A DNA stretch of 64,000 bases from Clostridia bacterium (lineage in GTDB: Bacteria > Bacillota_A > Clostridia > UMGS1883), in NCBI GenBank assembly GCA_017467965.1, contig JAFUJZ010000001.1, forward strand, positions 1 through 64,000, written 5' to 3'. Positions 8,101 to 15,625 of this stretch are shown one piece after another (position 1 is the stretch's first letter; every line of letters starts with the position of its first letter). The notes under the pieces were generated by a model, which saw nothing but the letters and a program-made list of their open reading frames with translations, was not told where the DNA came from and searched no databases. A program made the translations under genes and the position numbers.

Positions 8101-9919
8101 GGTGGTTATTATTAACCATGTTATCAAGGTTTGCGTAAAGAAGGGTTTCATGCACACATTTTCCGTACACATTCTTTATCTTAATATCATCATTTGCATG
8201 CAGATAAAACTTACCCGGCATATCGGTGCTAAACGCCATAGAGGGTACTGCTACCGCATCAATAATCCCCTTTTTGTAAAGCGTGCTCTTTAAATCATCT
8301 TCGCCATCTACCGCCGTAAATTCAAAGGCATACTTTTGGCCCTCTCCCGGCTTTAATGTAAGGCTTGTTGACTCCATATAGCCACTGCCTGTTTTTTGTA
8401 TGTTCATAGAATGTATGTAAAAAACATCCAGCCCCGAGTGGTATCCCGCCTGATCCTGTGCCCATACACTGCCTGCGTGTCCGTTATTCAACCTCCAGTG
8501 GTCGCGGTATTCAAACCCCGCTCCTGTATCACTCACAGGGGTAAAAAGCAGCATCTTTCCCTGACCCGAGGGACGTGTCGCATATATATAGCTTGAATCT
8601 GCCCCCACAAAGGAGTGATAAACGCATCTTGTGTCGTAAAGCTCTTCTCCGTTGTATGTGGGAGTCCAGTACTGGTTAAAGGGCATAGGCATACCCCAGT
8701 CACCTATAACAAGGTCGGTGTCCTTATCATTTATAACCTCTGTTTCCCAAAGTATGCTGTCACCATTTACACTGTAAGTTTCCCTAACTTTAAAATCGCC
8801 CTCGTATGTAACGGTTATCTTATCGTCCTTCTTTTCGATAATCCTGTCACTTTCGCTTGTTTTAAATTCCTTCCATTCGCCCTGACGCTTAGTTGTAAAA
8901 ATCAATTCACCCATCCAGTTGTGCTCGTCGGCTCTTCCTTGATTGGGTGCATTTTTAGCATTTAAAACATACTCCGTGTTGCAGAAATCCGAGTTTGTTT
9001 CGTCAATAATTCGGAGCGACTCAATCTGCCCGTATTCACCAATCTTCACTTGTAAATGTTCGTTTGCAAGCATATTTTCGTCCTTCTCCTCGCCATTAAT
9101 TCCCGTTCCCCAAGGCTCGGGGAGTTCATAAAGCCCAAAAAGCTCCGTACAAATTTTGTATATATTAGGGTCGTACACTTCAAGCTCTTCCCTATCTGTC
9201 AGCTTATCTGCGTTTTCTACAGGCAGCTGGGTAGGGCTACCGTTAAAAAATCTTCCAACCTGTCCTGCAAAATACTCATGGTAATTTGACGCATCATATT
9301 CATTGGGTGCAGGGTACATGTTTTTTTCTGCCGCATTATTGTAGCAGGCAAGTATCCTCTCGTATATATCACTTCTTGCACCAATGCCCTGCGCGTCACC
9401 TATACCGTAGGTCAAAAGAGTATGTGTAGCCTCATGGATAAGCCCGGCAAAGGTCTGTCTCCATACGTCCTCTTCGGGCACAAGTAAATCCTCCACCAAA
9501 ACTGTGGTCACAATACCGCCACCGCCGCGGCGCTCGTCCTTATTATCCCAGTTTTTCCAGCTGGGGTGCATACTGTTTGTCTCATGCTCGCCCACAACAA
9601 TCATGCTCACGCCGTGCTTATTCATATTACGTATAATTTCGGGGTATTCCTTCGCAATTTTCCTAAGCCATATCTCGATAACGTCATAGGCTTTAAAAAG
9701 TGCCTCGTCGGGCACGTCGTCTGTTGAACAAATCGGTATGCCGTAAACTGTCACGCATTTTGTATAAAAGTTTTCGTAGCCCGGCTCATTCATCCATTCG
9801 GGTGGAGCGGCAATTTCCCTTTTACACACAAAGCCATCTGCCAAACCAACAATAGGCATTAACCCTGTTAATATAACTATACAAATCAATAAACTTACAA
9901 CTTTTTTCACATATATCAT
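5144..9919 (-). CDS. Very large secreted multidomain protein: HExxH (gluzincin-like) domain, DUF5695-like region, LamG-like, Ig-like and discoidin (F5/8C) modules
   Basis: About 1591 residues from the ATG at 9919 (MIYVKK); a GTG three codons later has better spacing to AGAGAG and may be the true start. A longer in-frame start would overlap the upstream gene and precede the signal peptide. Residues 5-28 form a signal peptide. HEATH at 162-166 is an HExxH zinc motif, with HEYFAGQ near 214 as a possible third ligand, as in anthrax lethal-factor-like gluzincins. Residues about 290-1170 resemble DUF5695 (blocks NTEYVLNA, HNWMGEL), rich in Trp and Tyr and probably a carbohydrate-active fold. Then follow a concanavalin-like region (about 1190-1385), a small Ig-like module and a C-terminal discoidin domain. 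It probably binds or processes cell-wall glycan or glycoprotein. Domain calls are from memory of motifs. Confidence 0.72.
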   Translation of the reverse strand: MIYVKKVVSLLICIVILTGLMPIVGLADGFVCKREIAAPPEWMNEPGYENFYTKCVTVYGIPICSTDDVPDEALFKAYDVIEIWLRKIAKEYPEIIRNMNKHGVSMIVVGEHETNSMHPSWKNWDNKDERRGGGGIVTTVLVEDLLVPEEDVWRQTFAGLIHEATHTLLTYGIGDAQGIGARSDIYERILACYNNAAEKNMYPAPNEYDASNYHEYFAGQVGRFFNGSPTQLPVENADKLTDREELEVYDPNIYKICTELFGLYELPEPWGTGINGEEKDENMLANEHLQVKIGEYGQIESLRIIDETNSDFCNTEYVLNAKNAPNQGRADEHNWMGELIFTTKRQGEWKEFKTSESDRIIEKKDDKITVTYEGDFKVRETYSVNGDSILWETEVINDKDTDLVIGDWGMPMPFNQYWTPTYNGEELYDTRCVYHSFVGADSSYIYATRPSGQGKMLLFTPVSDTGAGFEYRDHWRLNNGHAGSVWAQDQAGYHSGLDVFYIHSMNIQKTGSGYMESTSLTLKPGEGQKYAFEFTAVDGEDDLKSTLYKKGIIDAVAVPSMAFSTDMPGKFYLHANDDIKIKNVYGKCVHETLLYANLDNMVNNNHLCTGQAEITFTETVTYKGEKYHVYDIKLNCLGANHVYVEYSRNGEDMETMLQFYVMEPLGEAIDRRSEFLTKHQTDTPGEVGDKTFDDWMMDNKANRAETINGYWDMSYWGYGDDWALTHGEYLAQKNVYMPVENQVKAVDEYLDVAIWNTLMREHQEDYLIHDFLSSEPNLSPTYRGYAYPHIYNTYFAMYRICATYPDLIDYKEDRLTYLLRAYNILKALYSDKVAYNWATGLMGEITTPDIIEALYFEGLKDEAKEVERIMDIKYNNFKNTKYPYGSEYSYDNTGEEAVYTLAKLNENSEMMYKIDLKTRACRGLQPVWYHYANPVTICGENWWNFQYTAALAGYCMDDYLRYVDTSLTEDERAVAERVNYGGKLANFTCINSGQIDADRENIGTVSWTYQAELGHNGGQGTGGGKLHNGWRQMAGEADLGLFGALETISADVARDPVFGLFGYGCEVEETKDSYTVIPHDGLFMRLNFINERLSIEMKGATYKKAIVNKDLGYVELDVTDDSSYTQIKVGGLEKGEMYALYSNGRIKATSYGEDGYFSYAGDESGKVVIKKADHVRFIEPYVLPKSDAAKVQRGKVGSMMLYIGTQHPEVKLVGDVDINEEKNGVNSDGTVTSYVRLSNAFTNDVDDFVLGINIGFEKMQKEGVRVVEFSDMKGKNLSVVFGRDNELGLNINGEFISSGVCLPEKYEGYIILKSVSGKLQLSCGGDVILSYETDLRLKDLGEVQRNYIGRGSDEATGSLEGFYGDFVFSLEHWSFEVDNKVESYPVECEEVVYDRLSPLPESVMVLYSDGFKRRVKIAWGEEKDGYITGYADGMEIKALIREVNLSENKALNAKVDASYCAAWESIDALNDGLYTLETSNPSQEEMPRFGTWTRESSEEWIKYTWSEAQEINAIGLVFFDDGGGTRAPVSYKVEYLDEDGGWKAVEKSAGGKSELCKMNITSFEKVTTTAIRVIMQKGSYAGLGVLEAEVY

Positions 9920-9949
9920 CTCTCTTTTGTCAAAAAATACCCTTATTTT

Positions 9950-9977
9950 ATTATACAACAATCCCCAAAAAAAGCAA
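9950..9977 (-). promoter_or_regulatory. Probable promoter of the large secreted-protein gene
   Basis: A perfect TATAAT on the minus strand with TTGCTT 16 bases upstream. The -35 is weak. The site lies between the terminator of the amidase gene and the secreted-protein start, leaving a leader of about 25-30 bases. Confidence 0.5.
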
Positions 9978-9978
9978 T

Positions 9979-10008
9979 CAAAAAAGCGAGGAAATCCTCG
10001 CTTTTTTC
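9979..10008 (-). terminator. Rho-independent terminator after the amidase gene
   Basis: AAAAAAGCGAGG and its complement CCTCGCTTTTTT form a tight hairpin with a short loop and a T-run on the minus strand. It directly follows the stop codon of the nitrilase-family gene and is symmetrical, so it could act on both strands. Confidence 0.85.
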
Positions 10009-10880
10009 TATCTTCTGTCACCTCTTATAAAAGGCTCTTCAATTTTATCAGATATAAGCACTCCGTACTTTTCACACCGCCTGTAACAATTGCCGTGCAC
10101 TTCGCTTTTTCTGTATGCTCGTATCATGTCCATGTCAAAGTCGGCAACATATATACCCTCTTCTTCGCCCGCCTCCAAAATGCACATATCTCTTTCGCCC
10201 TCTATTCCGTCAAGATAGCACACCCCGTCAAAAGCGGAAGAATGTCCGTTGCAATCGGGCTGATTTACAGGATAATTACACGTTGCAATACCAACCATAT
10301 TTTCAAACGCTCTTGCTCTCAACTGTGCAAGACGGTTTATCCCCATGGGGCAAGCATTTGGTACAATTATTATCTCCGCACCTTTAAGCATCAGTATCCT
10401 TGCACTTTCGGGGAACTCTCTGTCATAGCAAATCATACTGCCGATTTTTACATTCCCGTCATTTGTGTCAAGGTCTGCCGTGTAAAAATCATCTCCCTGC
10501 GAAATCCGTATCTCATCACCAAAATCACAGGTATGAACTTTAGAGTAATGCAAAACCTTTTTCCCAAAGCGGTCGAAAACTGCAAAGCTATTGTACGGCA
10601 AATCCTCGCCTTTTTCCAAAAATGTTATGCCTATAGCCATGTTGAGTTCTTTCGCTTTATTTTTAAAGCTTGCAACAAAAACATCGCCAACACCAATTGC
10701 ATCACTCTTAAGTTTATCAATATTTTCATCAATATGGTAACCTACACTCCACATTTCGGGAAAAACAGCAATATCACAGCCCTTCTCTTTTGCAATGTGA
10801 CAATACTCCAACCCCTTTTTGAGATTTTCTTCAATTGTACCCGTAGGCGCAATCTGTAAAAGTGCAACCTTAAAATTCAC
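10008..10880 (-). CDS. Carbon-nitrogen hydrolase (nitrilase superfamily amidase)
   Basis: 290 residues. The Glu-Lys-Cys triad of the superfamily is visible: E in FPEMW (about residue 42), K in HYSKVHTCDF (about 114) and C in GSMICYDREFPES (about 149). These enzymes hydrolyse amides or carbamoyl groups in the cytoplasm (for example omega-amidase, N-carbamoylputrescine amidase, deaminated glutathione amidase); the exact substrate cannot be told. The start is a GTG, chosen because GAGGTGACAAAAG precedes it. It begins 11 bases after the yitT stop, suggesting a two-gene transcript, and ends at a strong terminator. Confidence 0.88.
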   Translation of the reverse strand: MNFKVALLQIAPTGTIEENLKKGLEYCHIAKEKGCDIAVFPEMWSVGYHIDENIDKLKSDAIGVGDVFVASFKNKAKELNMAIGITFLEKGEDLPYNSFAVFDRFGKKVLHYSKVHTCDFGDEIRISQGDDFYTADLDTNDGNVKIGSMICYDREFPESARILMLKGAEIIIVPNACPMGINRLAQLRARAFENMVGIATCNYPVNQPDCNGHSSAFDGVCYLDGIEGERDMCILEAGEEEGIYVADFDMDMIRAYRKSEVHGNCYRRCEKYGVLISDKIEEPFIRGDRR

Positions 10881-10891
10881 CTTTTGTCACC

Positions 10892-11749
10892 TCACACGCT
10901 TCTGAAACCGCGCCCTATAATTTCACTCGTTGTGGTAATAATCACAAAAGCACTTGGGTCAATCTGTTTTATTTGTACTCTCAGCCTTATTGCTTCAATA
11001 CGCTTGCAAACTGTATGTATCATTACCTTGCCTTCCTGGCTGTAACTTCCAATAGCCTCGGTTATTGTTGAGGAATGGTTCAACTCTTTCATAATATACG
11101 CATTAATCAGCTCGGGCTTATCTGTTATAACCACAAAATATTTACAGCTGTTTATGTTATCAATAATAGAGTCCACTAAAAACGCTTTTGCAAATAACCC
11201 TGCCATCGAAAACAACCCTGCCTCCACACTGAACACAGCAAAGCTGGATGCCGCAACAAAAAAGTCGATTATTAACAAAGCTTTGCCAACATCAAGGCTT
11301 GTATACTTTTTAAGTATAAGTGCCGCAATGTCCGTACCGCCGCTTGATGCCCCAACATTAAAAATAATCGCCGAACCAAACGCAGTTAAAAGCATTGCAT
11401 ACACCAGTTCCAACAGCGGCTGGTCTGTTAAAGGCTTTGTTAGAGGCACTATAAACTCCAAGGCATATGTCAATCCCGAAAAAAGCAAGCTGCAAAAAAC
11501 CGTTTTTATTCCGTTTGACCTGCCCAAAAACGTAAAACCCAACAGCAAAAGCACTACGTTTATAATCATAATCCAGCTACCTGCCGAAACATTAGGTGTA
11601 ACCTTGCCGAGTATTGTACCAATACCACTTACACCGCCGGTAGCAAATCCGTTAGGAATTTTGAAAAAATACACACCCACCGTAAGCATAACTGTACCGA
11701 TAATTATAAAAAGATAATCCTTAATCTCCTTTAAAACTCTATCACGCAT
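10892..11749 (-). CDS. YitT-family membrane protein (DUF161 and DUF2179)
   Basis: 285 residues with five or six hydrophobic segments in the first 200 residues, including the family motif GGVSGIGTILGK near 37 and GGTDIAALILKKY near 137, followed by a soluble C-terminal DUF2179 domain (about 200-280, ending with RIEAIRLRVQIKQIDPSAFV). YitT-type proteins are widespread in Firmicutes; their transport or signalling function is unknown. ATG start with AAGGAG seven bases upstream. It shares a transcript with the downstream amidase gene. Confidence 0.88.
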   Translation of the reverse strand: MRDRVLKEIKDYLFIIIGTVMLTVGVYFFKIPNGFATGGVSGIGTILGKVTPNVSAGSWIMIINVVLLLLGFTFLGRSNGIKTVFCSLLFSGLTYALEFIVPLTKPLTDQPLLELVYAMLLTAFGSAIIFNVGASSGGTDIAALILKKYTSLDVGKALLIIDFFVAASSFAVFSVEAGLFSMAGLFAKAFLVDSIIDNINSCKYFVVITDKPELINAYIMKELNHSSTITEAIGSYSQEGKVMIHTVCKRIEAIRLRVQIKQIDPSAFVIITTTSEIIGRGFRSV

Positions 11750-11834
11750 GTTTTCATCTCCTTGCGGGTTTCAAGTTGCTTTAATCAGATTGCTGTAGAT
11801 TTTTACGCCAAACCTATTTGCAGTGTGATTTCAG

Positions 11835-11895
11835 ATGCAGAATGCGTCAAACGTATCCGACGACGTACAAGGGTACTCCGAGGATACGTTTGGCA
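11835..11895. repeat. Intergenic inverted repeat (CAAACGTATCC...GGATACGTTTG)
   Basis: Eleven-base perfect arms at 11848-11858 and 11882-11892 enclose a smaller GTAC/GTAC hairpin. It lies in the 172-base gap between the sugar kinase and yitT, which also holds a TGCGCTGAAAGCGC hairpin. It has neither a T-run nor a promoter shape. It may be a mobile palindromic element or an mRNA stem. Confidence 0.5.
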
Positions 11896-11921
11896 CAGTA
11901 TGCGCTGAAAGCGCCTGAAAA

Positions 11922-12950
11922 TTATCTTACCATTTCGTCTTGGTGTCCTGTTGCTTTGTGAGATTTAATGATAGAATCTATTTCGTCAATACTACTTACG
12001 CTCATGTCGCCACTTACAGTATTCTTAACGGCACTTAATGCGTTACCATAGCTCATAGCCTTTTCAATGTCACCTGTTTTAAGTATGCCGTAGAGTACCC
12101 CTGCAACATATGCGTCACCGCTACCAACACGGTCAATAACTTCAATACCCACATAGTGAGGCTCTTCATAAAACTTTCCGTCATAATAAATTCTTGAGCC
12201 AAAGTTGTGCTTAGTGGGGCTTATGACCTCGCGACGGGTTGTTGCAACAACCTTACATCCGTATGTATCGGCATAACCCTTCATAATTTCGTCAAGTGTA
12301 CCTGTACGCTGGAGCATTCTTCTGCTTGTCTCTTCCGATACAAACAAAACGTCAACATAGGGAAAAATACTTTCTACAACCTTCTTAGCCTCTTCTTCAC
12401 TCCATAATGCCGCACGGTAGTTAACGTCAAAGCTTATTGCAACTCCTGCCATTTTCATGCGTTTAATCATCTCTAACGCAGTTTCGCGAAGATAAGGATC
12501 AAGTGCAAGAGAAATACTGCTTATATGGAACATTCTTGTCCTGTCATAAATCTCATAAGGTATTTCGCTAAGCTTCAAAGAGCATACAGACGCATTTGCT
12601 CTGTCATATACAACTGCACTCTTTCTGGGGTAAACACCGCTTTCATAGTAGTAAATACCCAGCCTCTTGGTGTCGGATTCATCCCAAGCAACATAGTCAT
12701 CGCTCACATTACCATAACGGATACGGCGTGCAATAAAGTGGCCAAGCTTGTTTTTTGGCAGTTTTGTCACAATAGCCGAGCGGATACCTAAATTTGCCGC
12801 ACCGGATGCAACGTTAAATTCACTACCGCCGCAATTTTTTTCAAAAACTTCACTCTGCGAAATTTTTTCCTTGTCGGGTGGTGAAAGACGAAGCATTACC
12901 TCGCCAAATCCTATAAGGTCAAAATCTGCACTCTTTTTAATAAAATCCAT
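11922..12950 (-). CDS. PfkB-family carbohydrate kinase, probably 2-keto-3-deoxygluconate kinase
   Basis: 342 residues from the ATG giving MDFIKKSADF, chosen because GGAGGG lies seven bases upstream; a longer frame exists but has no ribosome site. Ribokinase-fold features: FGEVMLRLSPP at the N-terminus, the substrate motif GGSEFNVASGAANLG (about 42-56), and the PfkB signature 2 DRVGSGDAYVAG (about 267-278) carrying the catalytic Asp and anion hole. The N-terminal pattern matches KdgK-like kinases, which phosphorylate KDG in uronate catabolism; fructokinase activity is an alternative. In a genome with a pectate lyase a KDG kinase makes sense, but the specificity is inferred. Confidence 0.8.
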   Translation of the reverse strand: MDFIKKSADFDLIGFGEVMLRLSPPDKEKISQSEVFEKNCGGSEFNVASGAANLGIRSAIVTKLPKNKLGHFIARRIRYGNVSDDYVAWDESDTKRLGIYYYESGVYPRKSAVVYDRANASVCSLKLSEIPYEIYDRTRMFHISSISLALDPYLRETALEMIKRMKMAGVAISFDVNYRAALWSEEEAKKVVESIFPYVDVLFVSEETSRRMLQRTGTLDEIMKGYADTYGCKVVATTRREVISPTKHNFGSRIYYDGKFYEEPHYVGIEVIDRVGSGDAYVAGVLYGILKTGDIEKAMSYGNALSAVKNTVSGDMSVSSIDEIDSIIKSHKATGHQDEMVR

Positions 12951-13076
12951 ACCTTTTCCCTCCTGTAAATTTATCTCCTGCGACATATCAAGTGTGAAGC
13001 ACATCACGGGGTGTTTCACAACGCCCCTACTTCAGCTTCGATCGAAATTATTATATCATACAATATATTTTTATGC

Positions 13077-13116
13077 AACAAAAAGACCGTTCGGAAAATC
13101 AATTCCAAACGGTCCT
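13077..13116 (-). terminator. Rho-independent terminator
   Basis: On the minus strand a twelve-base stem, GACCGTTTGGAA with TTCCGAACGGTC (one G-T pair), loop TTGATT, is followed by TTTTTG. It ends the transcript of the preceding membrane-protein gene and separates it from the sugar kinase. Confidence 0.85.
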
Positions 13117-13127
13117 TATCTGTTCCT

Positions 13128-13859
13128 TTACTGTCTGAACTGCTGATTATTAGCCAAGGATGACTGCCCCTGCTGCTGATTCTGCCACGCTTGTGCTTGC
13201 TGGTACTGCTGAGGCTGTCCGTTTTGCCAAGAGGGTGCCTGAAATTGCTGATTCTGCAATTGTTCCTCTCTCATACGGTTGTAGTACTCAGCCTGAATAG
13301 CATCAATCTGTGCACATAATGCTTTCTTTGTTTTAAGCATACAAACACCTGCACCCAAAGGCACAACAGCGGACACAATCATGTACTTTATTGCTTTTTC
13401 GGGTACGATTGATTCGTAAACCTTATATGTACAAATCATTTTCAATACTGCGCACGCACACATCAGAAGTGCCGCTACCAACAAAATCAAATACAATACC
13501 ACAAAGGGCGCAATAACCCATGTATCCAAATCGCCGCCTGACGAAAAAGCCGCCGCAAACACAAACACAAAAAATGCAACATAAGTTACAGCAAAGAATA
13601 CGCCGCCTACCAAAGACAGTGTAAGAAGTGTCTTAGCCCAGTTCTTCTTTGTGTTTGTTCTTTCGTCGTATTCGTCCGCAACCTTACCCAGCACCCAGCT
13701 TTCACCAACAGGTATCCACGCAAGCCATGCGTTTTTAACACCGCGCTTGTCGGCGATTGTGTACATCGACAGTGACTGCATAATATACTGTGCAATCGAA
13801 ACGCCGATTATGCCCAGATACACAAGCAATACAACGATAACCAATATAATTTCACTCAT
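13128..13859 (-). CDS. Conserved membrane protein with Gln-rich tail, function unknown
   Basis: 243 residues. A first hydrophobic segment (about 4-28) is followed by the motif ADKRGVKNAWLAWIPVGESWVLG, shared by a family of small Firmicutes membrane proteins that I recognise but whose role is unknown. Further hydrophobic segments lie near 72-105, 117-140 and 155-172. From about 195 onward the tail is Gln and Asn-rich (runs such as QQQGQSS), low-complexity and probably cytosolic. GGAGG seven bases before the ATG supports the start. Probably monocistronic, since a terminator follows. Confidence 0.65.
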   Translation of the reverse strand: MSEIILVIVVLLVYLGIIGVSIAQYIMQSLSMYTIADKRGVKNAWLAWIPVGESWVLGKVADEYDERTNTKKNWAKTLLTLSLVGGVFFAVTYVAFFVFVFAAAFSSGGDLDTWVIAPFVVLYLILLVAALLMCACAVLKMICTYKVYESIVPEKAIKYMIVSAVVPLGAGVCMLKTKKALCAQIDAIQAEYYNRMREEQLQNQQFQAPSWQNGQPQQYQQAQAWQNQQQGQSSLANNQQFRQ

Positions 13860-13913
13860 AATTTATCCTCCTAAAAGCTTCTTTTTCCCTATTTTATCAC
13901 ATGTTTTTACATA

Positions 13914-14732
13914 TTACAAGTTATCCTTATAATATTCGATAGCTTTTTTGAGCTCAGCTTTATTCTTTCCGTTCGATACAGCCACAGTAAAATATTTGCC
14001 CGCTTCTTCCTCGTCACCCATGCAGGAGTATATAATAGCCAATAGCGATGATGCTTGATAAACCTTAGGGTTAAGGTCCAACGCTTTTTTCGCAAACATT
14101 TCCGCATCGTCCCAATAACCAATGTTAAAATATATGTTTGCAATATTGTTATATGTATTTGCGTGCTTAGGGTTTATATCCAATGCCTTTTTATAATACA
14201 TCAGTGCCTCTTCCATGTCCTGATAATAAATTTGTGAAAGATAACCCATATTGTTGTAGATATTTTCATTTACCTCAAGGCGGTCAATAAGCTCCTTGTA
14301 CACAGCATGCGCCTTTGCGATTTCACCCATGTCTGTATAATTACGTCCCAAGAAAAGCCCTACAGCACACCTGTCCCAACTGCATGTACATTCATTTTTC
14401 AGCTTTGTAAGCAGCTTTATTGATTTTTTGTACTTGTCCTCGTCAAAAAACCTCACAGCTTTCAAAAGCTTTTTCCTTTTTGCAGGAGATTCGCTAAAAG
14501 CATTCTCAAGCTGCTTTTTATAGGATATCTCATAAAAATCCAATGACTTGTGTACACGCTTTGTGCCCCATAAAATCTTTACAATTGCCCCCGCAAAGGT
14601 AAGTGCCAGTATTATCATCCTTGGGAGCTCTTCTTTGATTGTATCATCGCCTGTGACAATACCGTACCCCGATATTCCCACAGCCAAACAAAAAATTACA
14701 CTCAATATAATTATCTTTACTTTTACACTCAT
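13914..14732 (-). CDS. Membrane-anchored tetratricopeptide-repeat protein
   Basis: 272 residues. Two hydrophobic segments near the N-terminus (about 5-25 and 36-56) suggest membrane anchoring. From about residue 118 to 260 there are four TPR units; the best, ALMYYKKALDINPKHANTYN and AEMFAKKALDLNPK, show the canonical W/Y-A-P spacing. TPR proteins scaffold protein-protein interactions; no catalytic motif is visible. GAGGTG precedes the ATG by five bases. No obvious functional partner among the neighbours. Confidence 0.75.
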   Translation of the reverse strand: MSVKVKIIILSVIFCLAVGISGYGIVTGDDTIKEELPRMIILALTFAGAIVKILWGTKRVHKSLDFYEISYKKQLENAFSESPAKRKKLLKAVRFFDEDKYKKSIKLLTKLKNECTCSWDRCAVGLFLGRNYTDMGEIAKAHAVYKELIDRLEVNENIYNNMGYLSQIYYQDMEEALMYYKKALDINPKHANTYNNIANIYFNIGYWDDAEMFAKKALDLNPKVYQASSLLAIIYSCMGDEEEAGKYFTVAVSNGKNKAELKKAIEYYKDNL

Positions 14733-14783
14733 AATAACACCTCGAAATTATTTTAACAGATATTTTGCCTGTTGTAAACAATT

Positions 14784-14931
14784 GGTGAAGCATCTCGCTA
14801 CGCTCTATGTGAAGTTTTGTGCTAAAGCACAAAGTTAAGTTTGTCACTGTACCTTAAGGCACAACTTCACTTGCAAAGCAAGCTTCACTGCTCGAAGAGC
14901 AACTTAACTTATCTGCAGGAGAAACTTAGTT
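14784..14931. repeat. Family C chain of small palindromes with AACTTMACTT-like linkers
   Basis: A chain of short hairpins, including TTTGTGCTAAAGCACAAA, TTGCAAAGCAA and GCTCGAAGAGC, joined by linkers such as GTGAAGTT, AAGTTAAGTT, AACTTCACT and AACTTAACTT. Similar linker-hairpin units occur at 57258-57309 and 61190-61238. It occupies the gap between the TPR gene and the tRNA terminator and contains no plausible gene. Confidence 0.6.
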
Positions 14932-14933
14932 CC

Positions 14934-14971
14934 AAAAAAATAACTCTGTGAAACCACAGAGTTATTTTTTT
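14934..14971 (-). terminator. Terminator of the tRNA operon (bidirectional)
   Basis: A perfect palindrome, AAAAAAATAACTCTGTG with CACAGAGTTATTTTTTT around a four-base loop. On the minus strand it directly follows the CCA end of tRNA-Cys and ends in a T-run. Confidence 0.88.
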
Positions 14972-15044
14972 GGAGGCGCCACCCAGAATCGAACTGGGGG
15001 TAAAGGCTTTGCAGGCCCGTGCCTTACCGCTTGGCCATGGCGCC
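14971..15044 (-). tRNA. tRNA-Cys (GCA)
   Basis: 74 nt including encoded CCA. Acceptor GGCGCCA pairs with TGGCGCC; the anticodon loop reads CTGCAAA, giving GCA. The TTCGATT T-loop and U73 discriminator, an identity element of tRNA-Cys, are present. Last gene of the five-tRNA operon. Confidence 0.95.
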
Positions 15045-15110
15045 ATATTAAATTATATTATCCTTATGGATAAAATATGCAAAAGACGCTTAGCGTCTTT
15101 TGCACATTTT

Positions 15111-15185
15111 TGGAGCGGAAGACGAGATTCGAACTCGCGACGTTCACCTTGGCAAGGTGACGCTCTACCACTGAGCCACTCCCGC
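15111..15185 (-). tRNA. tRNA-Gly (GCC)
   Basis: 75 nt with encoded CCA. Acceptor GCGGGAG pairs with CTTCCGC (one G-U). The anticodon stem CACCT/AGGTG encloses loop TGCCA with GCC anticodon; T-loop is TTCGAAT. The 66-base spacer to tRNA-Cys contains a small AAAGACGC/GCGTCTTT hairpin that may be a processing stem. Confidence 0.95.
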
Positions 15186-15188
15186 AAA

Positions 15189-15264
15189 TGGTGCCTCCGA
15201 TCGGAATCGAACCAATGACACGGGGATTTTCAGTCCCCTGCTCTACCGACTGAGCTACAGAGGC
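15189..15264 (-). tRNA. tRNA-Phe (GAA)
   Basis: 76 nt with encoded CCA and A73. Acceptor GCCTCTG pairs with CGGAGGC (one U-G), the anticodon arm GGGGA-CTGAAAA-TCCCC gives GAA, and the T-loop is TTCGATT. It is separated from tRNA-Gly by only three bases. Confidence 0.95.
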
Positions 15265-15270
15265 AAAAAA

Positions 15271-15347
15271 TGGCGACCCGGAAGGGGCTCGAACCCTCGA
15301 CCTCCAGCGTGACAGGCTGGCGCTCTAACCAACTGAGCTACCGGGCC
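15271..15347 (-). tRNA. tRNA-Asp (GTC)
   Basis: 77 nt with encoded CCA. Acceptor GGCCCGG pairs with CCGGGTC (one G-U); the anticodon arm CCAGC-CTGTCAC-GCTGG gives GTC; the discriminator is G73, an identity element for tRNA-Asp. Confidence 0.95.
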
Positions 15348-15352
15348 AAAAT

Positions 15353-15428
15353 TGGTGGGAGTTAGAGGACTCGAACCTCTGACCCTCTGCTTGTAAGGCA
15401 GATGCTCTCCCAGCTGAGCTAAACTCCC
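15353..15428 (-). tRNA. tRNA-Val (TAC)
   Basis: 76 nt with encoded CCA and A73. Acceptor GGGAGTT pairs with AACTCCC; the anticodon arm CTGCC-TTACAAG-CAG-like stem gives anticodon TAC; T-loop TTCGAGT. First gene of the tRNA operon, about 40 bases from its promoter. Confidence 0.95.
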
Positions 15429-15470
15429 ATACACCATTTTTGACTTTGTTGTCTCTCAACAACAATAGTT

Positions 15471-15499
15471 ATTATAACAGGCTCATTTTAATTTGTCAA
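15471..15499 (-). promoter_or_regulatory. Consensus sigma-A promoter of the tRNA operon
   Basis: Minus-strand TTGACA and TATAAT, both perfect, are separated by exactly 17 bases. Transcription runs into tRNA-Val. No regulatory palindrome overlaps it, as expected for a strong housekeeping promoter. Confidence 0.92.
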
Positions 15500-15571
15500 C
15501 AACTTTTTTTCAAAATTTGAAAGTTTTTTTCAGATAAAAAAATCCACCTTATTTAAGCCTTTTTAACACAG

Positions 15572-15625
15572 AAAGGATTTTGCTTTCGCAAAATCCTTTC
15601 CTTAATTCTGCATTCTGCATTCATC
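15572..15625. repeat. Family D repeat: GCAAAATCC hairpin plus TTAATTCTGCATTCTGCA tract
   Basis: A twelve-base stem AAAGGATTTTGC/GCAAAATCCTTT with a four-base loop (GAAA on the minus strand) abuts CTTAATTCTGCATTCTGCATTC. A similar arrangement occurs at 50288-50356 and a remnant at about 43562. Here it overlaps the end of hslO and may also weakly terminate it, although the T-run is short. Confidence 0.55.

Noticed and set aside
9927..10859. Long open frame antisense to the amidase gene
   Set aside because: No ribosome site, basic Cys-rich composition, and it mirrors a well-supported family gene; the codon bias here produces many antisense frames.
14784..14931. Palindrome chain considered as a CRISPR array
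   Set aside because: Stems vary in sequence and length and there are no regular unique spacers.
15255..15437. Open frame on the minus strand within the tRNA-Asp/Val region
   Set aside because: It is entirely explained by the two tRNA genes; tRNA-derived frames of this kind are not coding.
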